Assembly (NCBI GenBank): GCA_024641855.1
Contig: JAHECG010000009.1
Coordinates: 1 to 62,225 of the forward strand
From: Betaproteobacteria bacterium
GTDB lineage: Bacteria > Pseudomonadota > Gammaproteobacteria > Burkholderiales > Thiobacteraceae
Length of the DNA: 62,225 nucleotides
Direction of reading: 5' to 3'
The number at the start of each line of letters is the position of its first letter. The stretch's first letter is position 1. Positions 17,242-26,102 of the stretch are shown in pieces. The position numbers and the translations under genes are program-made. Below the pieces are notes generated by a model, which was given only the letters and a program-made list of their open reading frames with translations, ran no database searches and was not told the DNA's origin.

Positions 17242-18102
17242 ATGAAATTCAATCGTTATTCAATTCTATTGTTGTGTGCAAGTATGAGTCTTGCTGTCGA
17301 TGCCTTTGCTGCGGGAAATGGCGATGAAATTCTCGCTCGCATGGGCGCCATCGAAATCAAGCGATCTGATATGGAGCGTTTGTTGGGTAAGGTTCCAGCC
17401 AAAGCTACACCGGAGCAGATCCGCGCGATCAACCAGGCGCTGCGCACCGAATTAATCCGACGTACTTTATTGGACGAAGCGACGCGCGCAGCCTGGGACA
17501 AGAAGCCGGAAGTGCGACAACAGATCGATGCGGCGCGTGAACAGGTGATTGTTTCCACCTATATCAACCAACAAGTTCGTCCAGCCGCTGATTATCCAAC
17601 GCAAGCGGATGTTCAAGCGGCGTATGAGGCAAGCAAATCGCAGCTCGTGCGTTCGCCGCAAGTGCACTTAGCACAGATTTACACAAAGGACGCGGCTCAG
17701 GCGGATGAAGTCGCAAAGAAAGCACATGAAAAGGGCGCCGATTTTTCGCAGCTCAGCACCCAATATTCGCAACACGCAGAGAGTGTGCGCAACAAGGGGG
17801 ATATGGGCTGGCTGGTCGTGGAAAATCTCACGCCTGAAATTCGTGCAGTGGCGGAAAAACTTAATACGGGCGAAGTCAGTAAACCGATCAAGGTTGCGGA
17901 CGGCTGGCATGTACTGAAACTGATCGAGCGCAAGGGAGCAGAGACTATCCCGTTGGCCGAAGTGCGTGAACGGTTGGTGCAATCGCTGCGATTGAAACGC
18001 GCGCAAGAAAACGAACAACGCTACTTGGATCAACTCGTCTCGCGTACGCCCATTACCGTGAATGAAATTGCACTATCAAATCCCGGGTCCAGCGGTAAAT
18101 AG
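17242..18102 (+). CDS. SurA/PpiC-type periplasmic peptidyl-prolyl isomerase
   Basis: A 286-residue exported foldase. The signal peptide ends at AVDAFA. The N-terminal helical chaperone part (about 30-130) is followed by a parvulin domain (about 138-235): RSPQVHLAQIYTKDAAQADEVAKK, FSQLSTQYSQHAES, KGDMGWLVVENL and VSKPIKVADGWHVLKLIERK. Parvulins of this type help fold exported and outer-membrane proteins. A second, lipoprotein form (EpsD) is encoded at 32297. It stands alone between lapD and the subtilase gene and may serve the many surface proteins encoded here. Confidence 0.85.
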   Translation: MKFNRYSILLLCASMSLAVDAFAAGNGDEILARMGAIEIKRSDMERLLGKVPAKATPEQIRAINQALRTELIRRTLLDEATRAAWDKKPEVRQQIDAAREQVIVSTYINQQVRPAADYPTQADVQAAYEASKSQLVRSPQVHLAQIYTKDAAQADEVAKKAHEKGADFSQLSTQYSQHAESVRNKGDMGWLVVENLTPEIRAVAEKLNTGEVSKPIKVADGWHVLKLIERKGAETIPLAEVRERLVQSLRLKRAQENEQRYLDQLVSRTPITVNEIALSNPGSSGK

Positions 18103-18139
18103 GCTTTGGTTTAACGCATGGCTCCAATGGACTAGTTGT

Positions 18140-18154
18140 GGCGTGATTCACGCC
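18140..18154. promoter_or_regulatory. Perfect palindrome upstream of the subtilase gene
   Basis: GGCGTGATTCACGCC has 7-bp arms around one base, 46 bp before the subtilase start, with no T-run. It could be an operator or a small hairpin in the leader. Confidence 0.35.
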
Positions 18155-18200
18155 GAACAGCTGTCATGCAGCCCTATTAAAGTCATCGCGGGAGAAAGCG

Positions 18201-20414
18201 ATGACAAAAATAAGGAGCGGCTGTTTTAAGATTGGGTGGGGGTTTGTTGCAGGCATGCTAGTCGCGTGCTTTGCCACGACTACATTGGCAGCAAACTCCG
18301 CAGCATGGTCTTCCAAGGTTCCCGCCGATGTCATGTTCAAGCTGGATCAAGGCCAAGCGCAGTCGCTGATTGTTTTATTCGACGATCAGGCCGTCGTCAG
18401 TGAAGCGGCGGCAATGCGTGTTAAGCTCCGCGCGAAAACGGATACCGCCCCAATACAAGCGCTGAAGGCTGCACGCTATGCGACGCTGAAGCAGGGTGTT
18501 ATGGCGGCGCTACCTGCTGGCCAACATCAGATGTTGAGAGACTATAGCCATTTGCCGATGGCTTTCATGCGTTTCCATACCGCGCTCGCCCTACGTACCT
18601 TGCTGCAACGCCCAGATGTGATCGCCGTTTATCGTGACGAAACCAAGCAAGCGATTTTGGTGCAAAGTCTGCCGCTTATCGGACAAACCAATGTGTCCTT
18701 AGCCGGTGACCAAGGTGTTGGCACCACGATGCTCGTCATTGATTCCGGGGTTGATTACACCAAACCGGCATTCGGTTCCTGCACTGCCCCAGGCGTACCT
18801 GCAGGTTGCCATGTTAGTTTTTACCTGAATATCGCGGATAGCAGCACCGCCTTAGATACGCTTGGCCATGGTTCCGTGGTTTCAGCGATTGCGCTCGCGG
18901 TCGCACCGCAGAGCGACATCGCCATGCTGAATGTTTTCGGCGCCAACAGCAGCACCAGTGATAGTTTGATTCTGACAGCGATCGATTTCGGCATCGCTAA
19001 TCAAGCGGCACTCAATATTGTGGCGATGAATATGAGCTTGGGAGATAGTTCCAGTCATAGCACGCCATGCAGCAACAAAGTGACCAATCCCTACGTAACT
19101 CCAATTGCCAACGCCAAGGCCGCAGGAATCATCGTAGCCATTGCTTCGGGTAATAATGCTTACAGTAATGGCATCTCGTTGCCTGCCTGCACACCTAACG
19201 CGGTCTCGGTTGGTGCGGTTTACGATGCTAATGTAGGCGCGCGCAGCTTTGGCGTTTGCAGCGATAGCAGTTCAGCCGCAGACAAGGTGACCTGCTACTC
19301 GAATAGCGTATCTTATTTGACCATGCTGGCCCCAGGCTCGATTGTCTCAACGTCAGTCGGTGGTGGCGACGGCACTTCGTTCGCTGCGCCCATGGTCGCT
19401 GGTGCTGCGGCGGTACTGCGATCTGCGTTTTATTCCGAAACCGCCGACCAGACCATCACCCGCCTGACTAGTACAGGTGTTCCGATAACGGATGTGCGCA
19501 ACAGCATCACTACGCCACGTCTCAATTTACTGGCCGCTGCACGACCTGCGAACGATGCGTTTGCTAATCGCATAGCCCTCATAGGCGCCAGCGGCAGCGT
19601 GATTGGTTATAACGTATTGGCCACGAAAGAAAGTGGTGAGCCAATCCATGCGGGCAATGGTGGCGGTACTTCGGTGTGGTGGAAATGGATTGCACCAGCG
19701 AATGGCCAGGTCGTTCTTGATACCAACGGCAGTGTATTTGATACCCTGCTGGCGGTGTATGCCGGTAGCGGCCTCAATGCGCTGACATCGATAGCTGCCA
19801 ATGATAATGATGGAACTTTAGGCAATGTCAGCAGCGTGGTGTTTCAGGCGCAAGCGGGCGTCGAGTATCAAATCGCGGTCGATGGCTTCAATGGCGCTGC
19901 TGGCGATATTGCGCTGAACTGGAGTCTCAATTCTGCCGCCAATGCAGATCTATCGGTGACCGGTAGTAGTGCGCCGACGACGGTGACACAAGGCAACAAT
20001 GTGACCTATACGCTGAATATTCACAACGCTGGGCCACAGGCCGCAACCAATGTCGTGTTGACCGATACGTTACCCAATGCGGTTACCTTTATCAGTGCCT
20101 CGGTCGCTTGCAGTGTCAATGGCGCTAGCTTGATTTGTCCCTTGGGGAGCCTGCTTTCCGCTGGAAACACGAGCGTCACGGTGACGGTGCAAACCTCACT
20201 GAGCACACCCATCAGTATCGTCAATAGCGCCAGCGTGCTATCGGATGTTTCCGATTTGAATACGGCGAACAATAACGTATCCATATCCACCACGGTTGCT
20301 CCATTTCAAATTGCAGCCAATGAAGACAACGATGTTCCTACACTGCCGGAGTGGGGTGCGATGTTGTTGGCGGGACTATTGTTAACGATTGGGTACCGGC
20401 GCAGTCAAAAATAA
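18201..20414 (+). CDS. Subtilisin-like (S8) surface protease with IPTL-CTERM sorting tail
   Basis: A 737-residue exported protease. After the signal peptide (ends near TTLAANS) comes an inhibitor-like propeptide, then the S8 domain with Asp181 (VIDSGVDYTKP), His223 (LGHGSVVSAI) and Ser393 (GDGTSFAAPMVAG). Next are a PPC-like beta domain (about 455-580) and a DUF11-type repeat (about 590-690, NVTYTLNIHNAGPQAATNVVLTDTLP). The C-terminus is VPTLPEWGAMLLAGLLLTIG plus YRRSQK, an IPTL-CTERM signal of the type known to be read by exosortase H rather than by the PEP-CTERM enzymes. It is thus predicted to be sorted to the surface; no exosortase is in the window. Confidence 0.88.
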   Translation: MTKIRSGCFKIGWGFVAGMLVACFATTTLAANSAAWSSKVPADVMFKLDQGQAQSLIVLFDDQAVVSEAAAMRVKLRAKTDTAPIQALKAARYATLKQGVMAALPAGQHQMLRDYSHLPMAFMRFHTALALRTLLQRPDVIAVYRDETKQAILVQSLPLIGQTNVSLAGDQGVGTTMLVIDSGVDYTKPAFGSCTAPGVPAGCHVSFYLNIADSSTALDTLGHGSVVSAIALAVAPQSDIAMLNVFGANSSTSDSLILTAIDFGIANQAALNIVAMNMSLGDSSSHSTPCSNKVTNPYVTPIANAKAAGIIVAIASGNNAYSNGISLPACTPNAVSVGAVYDANVGARSFGVCSDSSSAADKVTCYSNSVSYLTMLAPGSIVSTSVGGGDGTSFAAPMVAGAAAVLRSAFYSETADQTITRLTSTGVPITDVRNSITTPRLNLLAAARPANDAFANRIALIGASGSVIGYNVLATKESGEPIHAGNGGGTSVWWKWIAPANGQVVLDTNGSVFDTLLAVYAGSGLNALTSIAANDNDGTLGNVSSVVFQAQAGVEYQIAVDGFNGAAGDIALNWSLNSAANADLSVTGSSAPTTVTQGNNVTYTLNIHNAGPQAATNVVLTDTLPNAVTFISASVACSVNGASLICPLGSLLSAGNTSVTVTVQTSLSTPISIVNSASVLSDVSDLNTANNNVSISTTVAPFQIAANEDNDVPTLPEWGAMLLAGLLLTIGYRRSQK

Positions 20415-20415
20415 A

Positions 20416-20598
20416 CCTGACTAGCGCTCATCTTCAGCTAGAAATTCAAAACCTTTTCACCGCAAAGGACGCAAAGGAACCCTCGCCCTAGTGTTTGCTT
20501 TCCTTCGCGCACCTTCGCGTCCTTTGCGTTTCAAGATTTAATTGTGCAATCCAGCCTAAGCACGGAATTTCCTTGGCTGAAGATGAGCGCTAATCAGG
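20416..20598. repeat. MITE-like inverted-repeat element between convergent genes
   Basis: A 183-bp element whose 23-bp ends are inverted repeats with one mismatch (20416-20438, containing AGCGCTCATCTTCAGC, and 20576-20598). Inside is a second inverted repeat of the widespread type CGCAAAGGACGCAAAGG ... CCTTTGCG. It begins 2 bp after the subtilase stop and ends 26 bp before the stop of the convergent c-di-GMP gene, so it may act as a bidirectional terminator. No protein is encoded. Confidence 0.7.
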
Positions 20599-20624
20599 AA
20601 AATAAATTAGGTGCGCGTGGTCAC

Positions 20625-22436
20625 TCAGCCCAATACCCCGCCGTGGGCGATGCTCAAGTCGGGAAACAGTTCGCCGTTGGTGGGATAGGCCGCGCGGCGC
20701 TCCACGAACAGACTGCTGCCTTCCATACGTTTCGCCAGCTTCTTGGCCTCGGCGGCGATGGCGGAAATCTCGTGCACGTTGGACAGCGCGCCCGGCTCCA
20801 CGCCGACGGCGCCGATGGACAGCGAGAGCAGCGGAAATAACACTCGGTTTCCTCGGCGATCCTCGCCGTAATAGCCGCCCTGCGCCAGATGCTCCGGTTT
20901 GAAAAATTGGTGCACCATCGCGTCGAAGCTGTCCAGAATCGATTGACAGCGTTGGTGCCAGTCAGCGCTTTGAAACAAGATGATGAAGTCGTCGCCGCCG
21001 ATGTGCCCCACGAAGTCACGGGCAGGGTCGCTGCCCTCGGCCAAGATACTCGCACAGGCCTGAATCACCTCGTCGCCCTTGCGGTAGCCGTACATGTCGT
21101 TCAGCGGCTTGAAATGGTCGAGATCGCAATGGCAGGCGGCGAATGCCACCTTGCGCTCGATCAAACGTTCCACGTGTTCGTTGATCGGAACGTTGCCGGG
21201 CAGCATGGTGAGGGGATTTGCATAGCGCGCGGCGTCGATCTGCATCTGGCTGATTTCACGCATCAAGTCGTAGCCGGTGCCGATACCGAAGTATTCGCCG
21301 TTGTCGGTGAGAATAAAACCATCGGAAAAACTATGCTTGCCTTTGTTGACGACCAGCCGGCTCAATTCTTCCAGCGGCGTATGTCGGTCGACAATCAACG
21401 GGTCGGCGTCCATGAATAGGGAACAGGCGTGTCGCCCAAATAACTCCCGTGTGTAGATGCGCGAGAATCGATCCACCAGAGAAGTGCGGTTGATGATCCC
21501 GACGGGAATACGATTCTCCACGACTGGAACAGCATGCAGATTCGGTTGTGTGAGCAGCAAATTCAATACGGTTTCGCTATGCGACTTGGGCGAGACGGCG
21601 GGCGCATTCAGCACCAGCTTGTCCGCGCAGACCCTTCCCAGCAAGCCTGAACCGCCTTGGGGATAAATGCTGATGGCCGTGTGCATGAGGCAGGCCGCGG
21701 CTTCCGGGTCGATGCTGGGCGACGGATTGGCGTGCGGTCGGCTGATGAAATAACCCTGTCCGCAGGCGATGCCGAGATCCAGCAGGATCAAGAGATCGGC
21801 GCGCGTTTCGATGCCCTCCGCCACGACTTTTGAATTGCTGTTTTCGGCAATTTGTTGAATCGAGCGCACGAATTGCAGCTTGACCGGATCCTGGTGAATA
21901 CCCAGGATGAAATGCTTGTCCACCTTGACGAAGTGCGGACGCAGTTCAGACCACAAGCGTAAGCTAGAGAACCCCTCGCCGAGGTCATCCATGGCGATTT
22001 CAAAACCAGCGTCGCGATGTCGAAGTGCCGCGTCGACCAAGGGAGCGAAGTTGAGGGTCGGCTCGCTTTCGGTGATTTCGATGATGATGCGATTCCGGGT
22101 CAGGCGCTTTTTGCGTAGCAACTCCAGCACGGCATCCTGTTGCAGAATACCGTTTTCCAGTCCTGCTGGACTCAAGTTCAGAAACAATTTGGTCGGCAGG
22201 TCGAGACGGGTGAATTCATCGAGCACGATCAAAACGCATAGCCGTTCCAGCTCATCGGTTAAATCATGGCTTTTGGCGGCTTGAAAAAGGGCCGTCGGGG
22301 CATGCAGCGCGGTATCGGCAGGTCCGCGAATCAAGCCCTCGAAGCCAATAATGCGCGCATTTCGCATATCGATGATTGGTTGAAACACCGGACGCAGGCG
22401 GCGGTGTAAGAGAATGTCGGTTAACAAGTCCAGCAT
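20625..22436 (-). CDS. EAL-CBS-GGDEF c-di-GMP turnover protein
   Basis: A soluble protein of about 603 residues with the less common order EAL first. The EAL domain (about 5-240) has FEGLIRGP, LNLSPAGLENG, IEITESEPTL, DDLGEGFSSL and VAEGIETRAD. A CBS pair follows (about 285-410: LHAVPVVENRIPVGIINRTSL). The GGDEF domain (about 420-600) has CDLDHFKPLNDMYGYRKGDEV and HIGGDDFIILF. Motifs are intact or acceptable variants, so both making and breaking c-di-GMP are possible, probably set by ligand binding to CBS. A longer start (TTG at 22487) is possible; 22436 places the EAL domain at the N-terminus. It faces a PEP-CTERM gene across a 200-bp spacer that carries one copy of the dyad. Confidence 0.85.
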   Translation of the reverse strand: MLDLLTDILLHRRLRPVFQPIIDMRNARIIGFEGLIRGPADTALHAPTALFQAAKSHDLTDELERLCVLIVLDEFTRLDLPTKLFLNLSPAGLENGILQQDAVLELLRKKRLTRNRIIIEITESEPTLNFAPLVDAALRHRDAGFEIAMDDLGEGFSSLRLWSELRPHFVKVDKHFILGIHQDPVKLQFVRSIQQIAENSNSKVVAEGIETRADLLILLDLGIACGQGYFISRPHANPSPSIDPEAAACLMHTAISIYPQGGSGLLGRVCADKLVLNAPAVSPKSHSETVLNLLLTQPNLHAVPVVENRIPVGIINRTSLVDRFSRIYTRELFGRHACSLFMDADPLIVDRHTPLEELSRLVVNKGKHSFSDGFILTDNGEYFGIGTGYDLMREISQMQIDAARYANPLTMLPGNVPINEHVERLIERKVAFAACHCDLDHFKPLNDMYGYRKGDEVIQACASILAEGSDPARDFVGHIGGDDFIILFQSADWHQRCQSILDSFDAMVHQFFKPEHLAQGGYYGEDRRGNRVLFPLLSLSIGAVGVEPGALSNVHEISAIAAEAKKLAKRMEGSSLFVERRAAYPTNGELFPDLSIAHGGVLG

Positions 22437-22580
22437 GGGGCCCGCATGGGGTAAATTCCGCGTAAAAAAATAAATATCTTTTATCAAGATACTGGATGCG
22501 TATGGAGGTTTTATGACTGAGACACTTGGCCAAGCGGGCTCGGGTACGGTTTTTCGCGATCCGAATACGCGCTGTTCGTA

Positions 22581-22596
22581 TAGTCCAAATGGCTCA
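22581..22596. promoter_or_regulatory. Dyad TAGnCC-N4-GGGCTA, copy h
   Basis: TAGTCC-AAAT-GGCTCA. It lies 88 bp before the PEP-CTERM gene at 22685 and matches the reverse of copy e (40882) at 16 of 20 extended positions. Confidence 0.5.
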
Positions 22597-22684
22597 TGGA
22601 TGCTGCGAAAGCCGATTCGTAACTGTCACATAACTTCGTTATAGTTAACTAAAGCAATCGTGCATGATCATTTAGGGTTGAACG

Positions 22685-23425
22685 ATGAAAATTTTTCGCG
22701 CTACCACCATCCTGTTGAGCTTGGCTTTACTCGCCGCACAACCGGTAGCAGCCAGCATCATCTCGGATGGCTCCAGCGGCATGTTCCGACCCACGAGCGA
22801 TTTCACTTTGGATTTATCCGGGCCCATACTGCCGCAGTACAGCAGCGTGTATATCGATGCCGGTATTCGGCTGACCGTATTGACGCCCACCGGCGGCGCG
22901 TTCGGCGACTTGCTGGCGGCGAACGATATTTTCATCAACGGTATCGTCGATGCCGGTAGCGGTAATTTGGGTTTGCTGGCTGGCAATCAAATTAGTTTAG
23001 GTTTGGGGTCTCAGCTTAGCGCAGGGTCGCTGACTATTGCGGCCAGTTCTATTATTAATTCTGGTGCTATCTCGGTGCTTGGCGGCACTATCAATGTTGG
23101 CACAACTCCTGGTACCTTGGTTTTTCCAGATTTAAATTCGGGTGCGATTACTATTGGCGCAGGTTTAAGCATTGGCAATCCCGTTCTTGGGGGCGGAGTT
23201 ATAAATTTAATTGGAGGGGGTTCTGTGCAACTGGGCGGATCAGTGCAACCGACATTTCCACCAGTGCAAGGCTACCCGGGCACCATTATCGTGGGCGACG
23301 GGGGGGTAAGCGGTGTGATTGGCGGCATTGCTTTAGCCACCGTCCCCGAACCTTCCACCCTGCTGTTGCTGCTGCCCGGTCTGGCGCTGCTGGCGCGCCC
23401 ATCAAGACGGCACGAGCACGCTTGA
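22685..23425 (+). CDS. PEP-CTERM surface protein
   Basis: A 246-residue exported protein with a signal peptide (cleavage near VAASIIS) and a C-terminal PEP-CTERM tail, VPEPSTLLLLLPGLALLA followed by RPSRR. The middle is rich in Gly, Ile, Ser and Leu with repeated hydrophobic-Gly steps (INSGAISVLGGTINVG; AITIGAGLSIGN), like a short beta-helix related to filamentous haemagglutinin repeats. Such proteins are cut by an exosortase and end in the exopolysaccharide matrix. A copy of the recurrent dyad precedes it. Function unknown. Confidence 0.85.
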   Translation: MKIFRATTILLSLALLAAQPVAASIISDGSSGMFRPTSDFTLDLSGPILPQYSSVYIDAGIRLTVLTPTGGAFGDLLAANDIFINGIVDAGSGNLGLLAGNQISLGLGSQLSAGSLTIAASSIINSGAISVLGGTINVGTTPGTLVFPDLNSGAITIGAGLSIGNPVLGGGVINLIGGGSVQLGGSVQPTFPPVQGYPGTIIVGDGGVSGVIGGIALATVPEPSTLLLLLPGLALLARPSRRHEHA

Positions 23426-23436
23426 GTTGGTATTCT

Positions 23437-23452
23437 GGCGGGTATTCCCGCC
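23437..23452. terminator. Hairpin between convergent genes
   Basis: GGCGGG-TATT-CCCGCC, 6-bp GC-rich stem, 12 bp after the PEP-CTERM stop and just before the stop of the facing gene. No clear T-run follows on either side, so it is a weak or bidirectional terminator candidate. Confidence 0.45.
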
Positions 23453-23457
23453 GAATC

Positions 23458-23724
23458 TTAATGCCAAAAATTGTTATTTTCCAGCACCGTCTCTTCGATT
23501 TCTTGCTTGAGCCCGCCCGAGGGTTTTCTGTATTGATGTAGCCGCCAATCGACGAGTAGTTGAAGCGCTAATTCAAAGTCGCTGTAATTGAGTTTGAATA
23601 AGCGTGTAATTTCCAGTTTTTCACGTCCGTCCAGCGCATTAACCAGCTCGCTAAAAATTTCCTTGGACTCTGGATCGGTGTTGGGGTCTTTTAGGAGCTT
23701 CGCAATTTTCTTGGTCGCGTGCAT
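23458..23724 (-). CDS. Small hypothetical cytoplasmic protein
   Basis: An 88-residue helical protein (MHATKKIAKLLKDPNTDPES, then FSELVNALDGREKLEITRLF and LALQLLVDWRLHQYR) without signal peptide or membrane segment. I do not recognise the family. Composition and steady helical periodicity look like a true gene, and it ends in convergence with the PEP-CTERM gene. No functional claim can be made. Confidence 0.6.
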   Translation of the reverse strand: MHATKKIAKLLKDPNTDPESKEIFSELVNALDGREKLEITRLFKLNYSDFELALQLLVDWRLHQYRKPSGGLKQEIEETVLENNNFWH

Positions 23725-23915
23725 GTTCTTATCCCTGAAATTTTTGTGGGAAATACATTATGCGCAAGCAAAACAGTAAAAGCGAATTATGTGACAAATG
23801 TCGACTATTTCTCTTGGGTACTTTGTTTTGACATGGCGTGGTGCATGGCTCATACGCCTTAACCTTCCTGTAACAAGACTGCGGCAAGATGACGTCTTTT
23901 TTGAAGGCAATGGCA

Positions 23916-25682
23916 ATGCGAAAGATACTGCTGACCCTGGTTCTGGCTTTAGCCGTACCGCAAATAGCACATGCTTGGTGGAGCGGCGATTGGACCGAGC
24001 GTAAGAAGATTACGTTAGATACCACGGCTAGCGGTTTGGCGATCAAGCAGGAATTAACGGCGCCGTTAGTGTTGCTGCGCTTACATACGGGTAATTTCGC
24101 ATTCGACGGTGCGAAGGTTGATGGTGCCGATCTGCGTTTTGTTGCGGAAGATGATAAGACGCCACTCAAATACCACATTGAGAAATTTGACGGCTTGGCG
24201 CAGATTGCGCTGGTATGGGTACAAGTCCCCAAGATTCAACCAGGTTCGAAAGAGCACCATATCTGGCTCTACTACGGCAACGAGAACGCGGTTGCGGGTG
24301 ATGACGCAAAAGGCAGCTTCGATGTAAACCAAACGAGTGTGCTGCATTTTGGCGAAGCCCAGGGCGCGCCTAAGGATATGACAGTTTATGGCAACCACGC
24401 CGCGCAATTTGATGGCAGTCACATTCCTGGCGGATTAATTGGCCCAGCAGTGGCTTTCGATGGTAAGCAGAGTTTGCAGATTCCCGCTTCTGCCACGATG
24501 AAAATGACGGCGGCTGATGGCGCAACGATTTCATTTTGGATTAAACCAAGCGCTGCGCAATCCACGCCAATCCTAACGCTGCGCGATGGCAAGTCAGCGA
24601 TTGTGATTGGTATGGACGGCAGCCAGGCTTACGCTAAGGTAGAAGGCGGTGCGAAACCGGTTGAGACGCCACGCGCGGGCAATCTCGCGGCGGGTGCGTG
24701 GCACCATGTCGCGGTAAGCGTGGCCAAGGAGTTGACGTTGTATGTGGATGGTCAGCCGGTTGCGGCTACGCCTGTGGAGATGCCAGCAATGCAAGGCGAA
24801 GTATTGCTAGGGCGCGGCTTCCAAGGAGAAGTGGATGAACTGGCCATCGCTAATGTGGCGCGATCGGCGGACGCGATCACTTTGGCTGCCTTGAGTCAGG
24901 GGCCGGATACAAAACTGCTGAGCTTGGGTGAGGATGAATCGGCGGAAAGCGGTAGCACCTCTTACTTCGGCGTGATTTTGCAGAGCGTTACGCTTGACGG
25001 TTGGGTGGTGATCGCATTCTTGATGGTCATGGCAGCCATCAGTTGGATGGTGATGGTGGGTAAAGCGCTGGTCATTAATAAAACGTTTAAAGCGAATAAG
25101 GAGTTTTTGGATTCCTTCCATAAACTCAAAGTAACAGAAACCGCGAAGCTAGATGCCGAAGACAAAGCAGAAGATACGGATATCCAGGATTCTGCCTTGA
25201 TGCTGGCCCTGTTCGGCAAGCACGATCATTACCAAAATGCCTCGCTGTATCACCTCTATCATGTTGGCGTGCAAGAGGTGAAGCATCGCGTGAATAAAGG
25301 CAATAAGACGCTTTCGCCGCAAGCGATCAACGCCATCAAGGCAGCGCTCGACGGACGGTTGGTACGCGAGAATCAGAAACTCAACAACTTAATGGTTTTG
25401 CTCACCATCGCCATTTCCGGCGGCCCGTTTCTCGGGTTGCTTGGCACGGTGGTGGGTGTGATGATCACTTTCGCTGCAATCGCCGCGACAGGCGATGTGA
25501 ACGTAGCCGCCATTGCCCCAGGTATTGCTGCAGCCCTAGTCGCCACCGTGGCCGGTCTAGTGGTCGCAATTCCAGCGCTATTTGGATACAACTATCTGGG
25601 CAGCCGCATCAAAAATATCACCGCCGATATGCATGTGTTCGTGGACGAGTTAATCGGCCGCTTCGCTGAAGCTTACGCCTAA
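23916..25682 (+). CDS. DUF2341-LamG-ExbB/TolQ fusion proton channel
   Basis: A 588-residue protein. ATG at 23916 is chosen because it gives a clean signal peptide (MRKILLTLVLALAVPQIAHA) with AAGG upstream. The exported part has a DUF2341 domain (about 20-140; WWSGDWTERKKITLD, IWLYYGNENAVAG) and a LamG/concanavalin-like domain (about 180-325; ATISFWIKPS, AWHHVAVSV, LYVDGQPV, VDELAIANVARS). A MotA/TolQ/ExbB domain follows: TM near 365-385, a cytoplasmic loop, and TMs with ISGGPFLGLLGTVVGVMITF and GIAAALVATVAGLVVAIPAL. It would form the proton channel that powers a TonB-type motor, with a carbohydrate-binding-like sensor in the periplasm. It is the first gene of a six-gene operon with exbD and tonB types. 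Confidence 0.88.
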   Translation: MRKILLTLVLALAVPQIAHAWWSGDWTERKKITLDTTASGLAIKQELTAPLVLLRLHTGNFAFDGAKVDGADLRFVAEDDKTPLKYHIEKFDGLAQIALVWVQVPKIQPGSKEHHIWLYYGNENAVAGDDAKGSFDVNQTSVLHFGEAQGAPKDMTVYGNHAAQFDGSHIPGGLIGPAVAFDGKQSLQIPASATMKMTAADGATISFWIKPSAAQSTPILTLRDGKSAIVIGMDGSQAYAKVEGGAKPVETPRAGNLAAGAWHHVAVSVAKELTLYVDGQPVAATPVEMPAMQGEVLLGRGFQGEVDELAIANVARSADAITLAALSQGPDTKLLSLGEDESAESGSTSYFGVILQSVTLDGWVVIAFLMVMAAISWMVMVGKALVINKTFKANKEFLDSFHKLKVTETAKLDAEDKAEDTDIQDSALMLALFGKHDHYQNASLYHLYHVGVQEVKHRVNKGNKTLSPQAINAIKAALDGRLVRENQKLNNLMVLLTIAISGGPFLGLLGTVVGVMITFAAIAATGDVNVAAIAPGIAAALVATVAGLVVAIPALFGYNYLGSRIKNITADMHVFVDELIGRFAEAYA

Positions 25683-25697
25683 CCAGGAGTTGTCGCG

Positions 25698-26102
25698 ATG
25701 GAAATGCGTGAAGATAACGAGCCGTATGACGACATCAATATCACGCCGATGTTGGATTTAGCGTATGTGCTGCTGGTGATTTTTATCATCATGACCACCG
25801 CCTCGGTGCAGGGCATCAAAGTCAATCTGCCTAAGGCGAGTACCACGCCGAATTTGGCCAAACCTAAGACCAAGGCTGTGACCATTGATGCCAACGGTCA
25901 AATTTATCTCGATACCTATCCAGTGACGCTTGCGGAACTGGAATCACGGTTGCGTACGTTTAAATCGATTACGCCGGATTTGCCGGTGGTGATCAAAGGT
26001 GATTCCAAGATTCAGTATGAAAAAGTGGTTGATGTGATGGACTTGTGCGGACGATTGGATATTACGCAACTCGGCTTGGTGACTCAAAAGGCTAGCAAGT
26101 GA
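25698..26102 (+). CDS. ExbD/TolR-family protein
   Basis: A 134-residue inner-membrane protein with one N-terminal helix. The segment INITPMLDLAYVLLVIFIIMTT has the ExbD/TolR transmembrane Asp (in MLDLAYVLL), which carries protons in this family. The periplasmic part (VNLPKASTTPN..., VTIDANGQIYLDTYPVTLAELES, PVVIKGDSKIQYEKVVDVMDLC) matches the ExbD fold. AGGAG precedes the start by about 8 bp. The stop codon overlaps the GTG start of the TonB-like gene. It should pair with the upstream fusion channel. Confidence 0.9.
   Translation: MEMREDNEPYDDINITPMLDLAYVLLVIFIIMTTASVQGIKVNLPKASTTPNLAKPKTKAVTIDANGQIYLDTYPVTLAELESRLRTFKSITPDLPVVIKGDSKIQYEKVVDVMDLCGRLDITQLGLVTQKASK

Noticed and set aside
18118-18135. 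Possible dyad copy before the subtilase gene
   Set aside because: The half-sites are 3 bp apart instead of 4 and the left half does not match.
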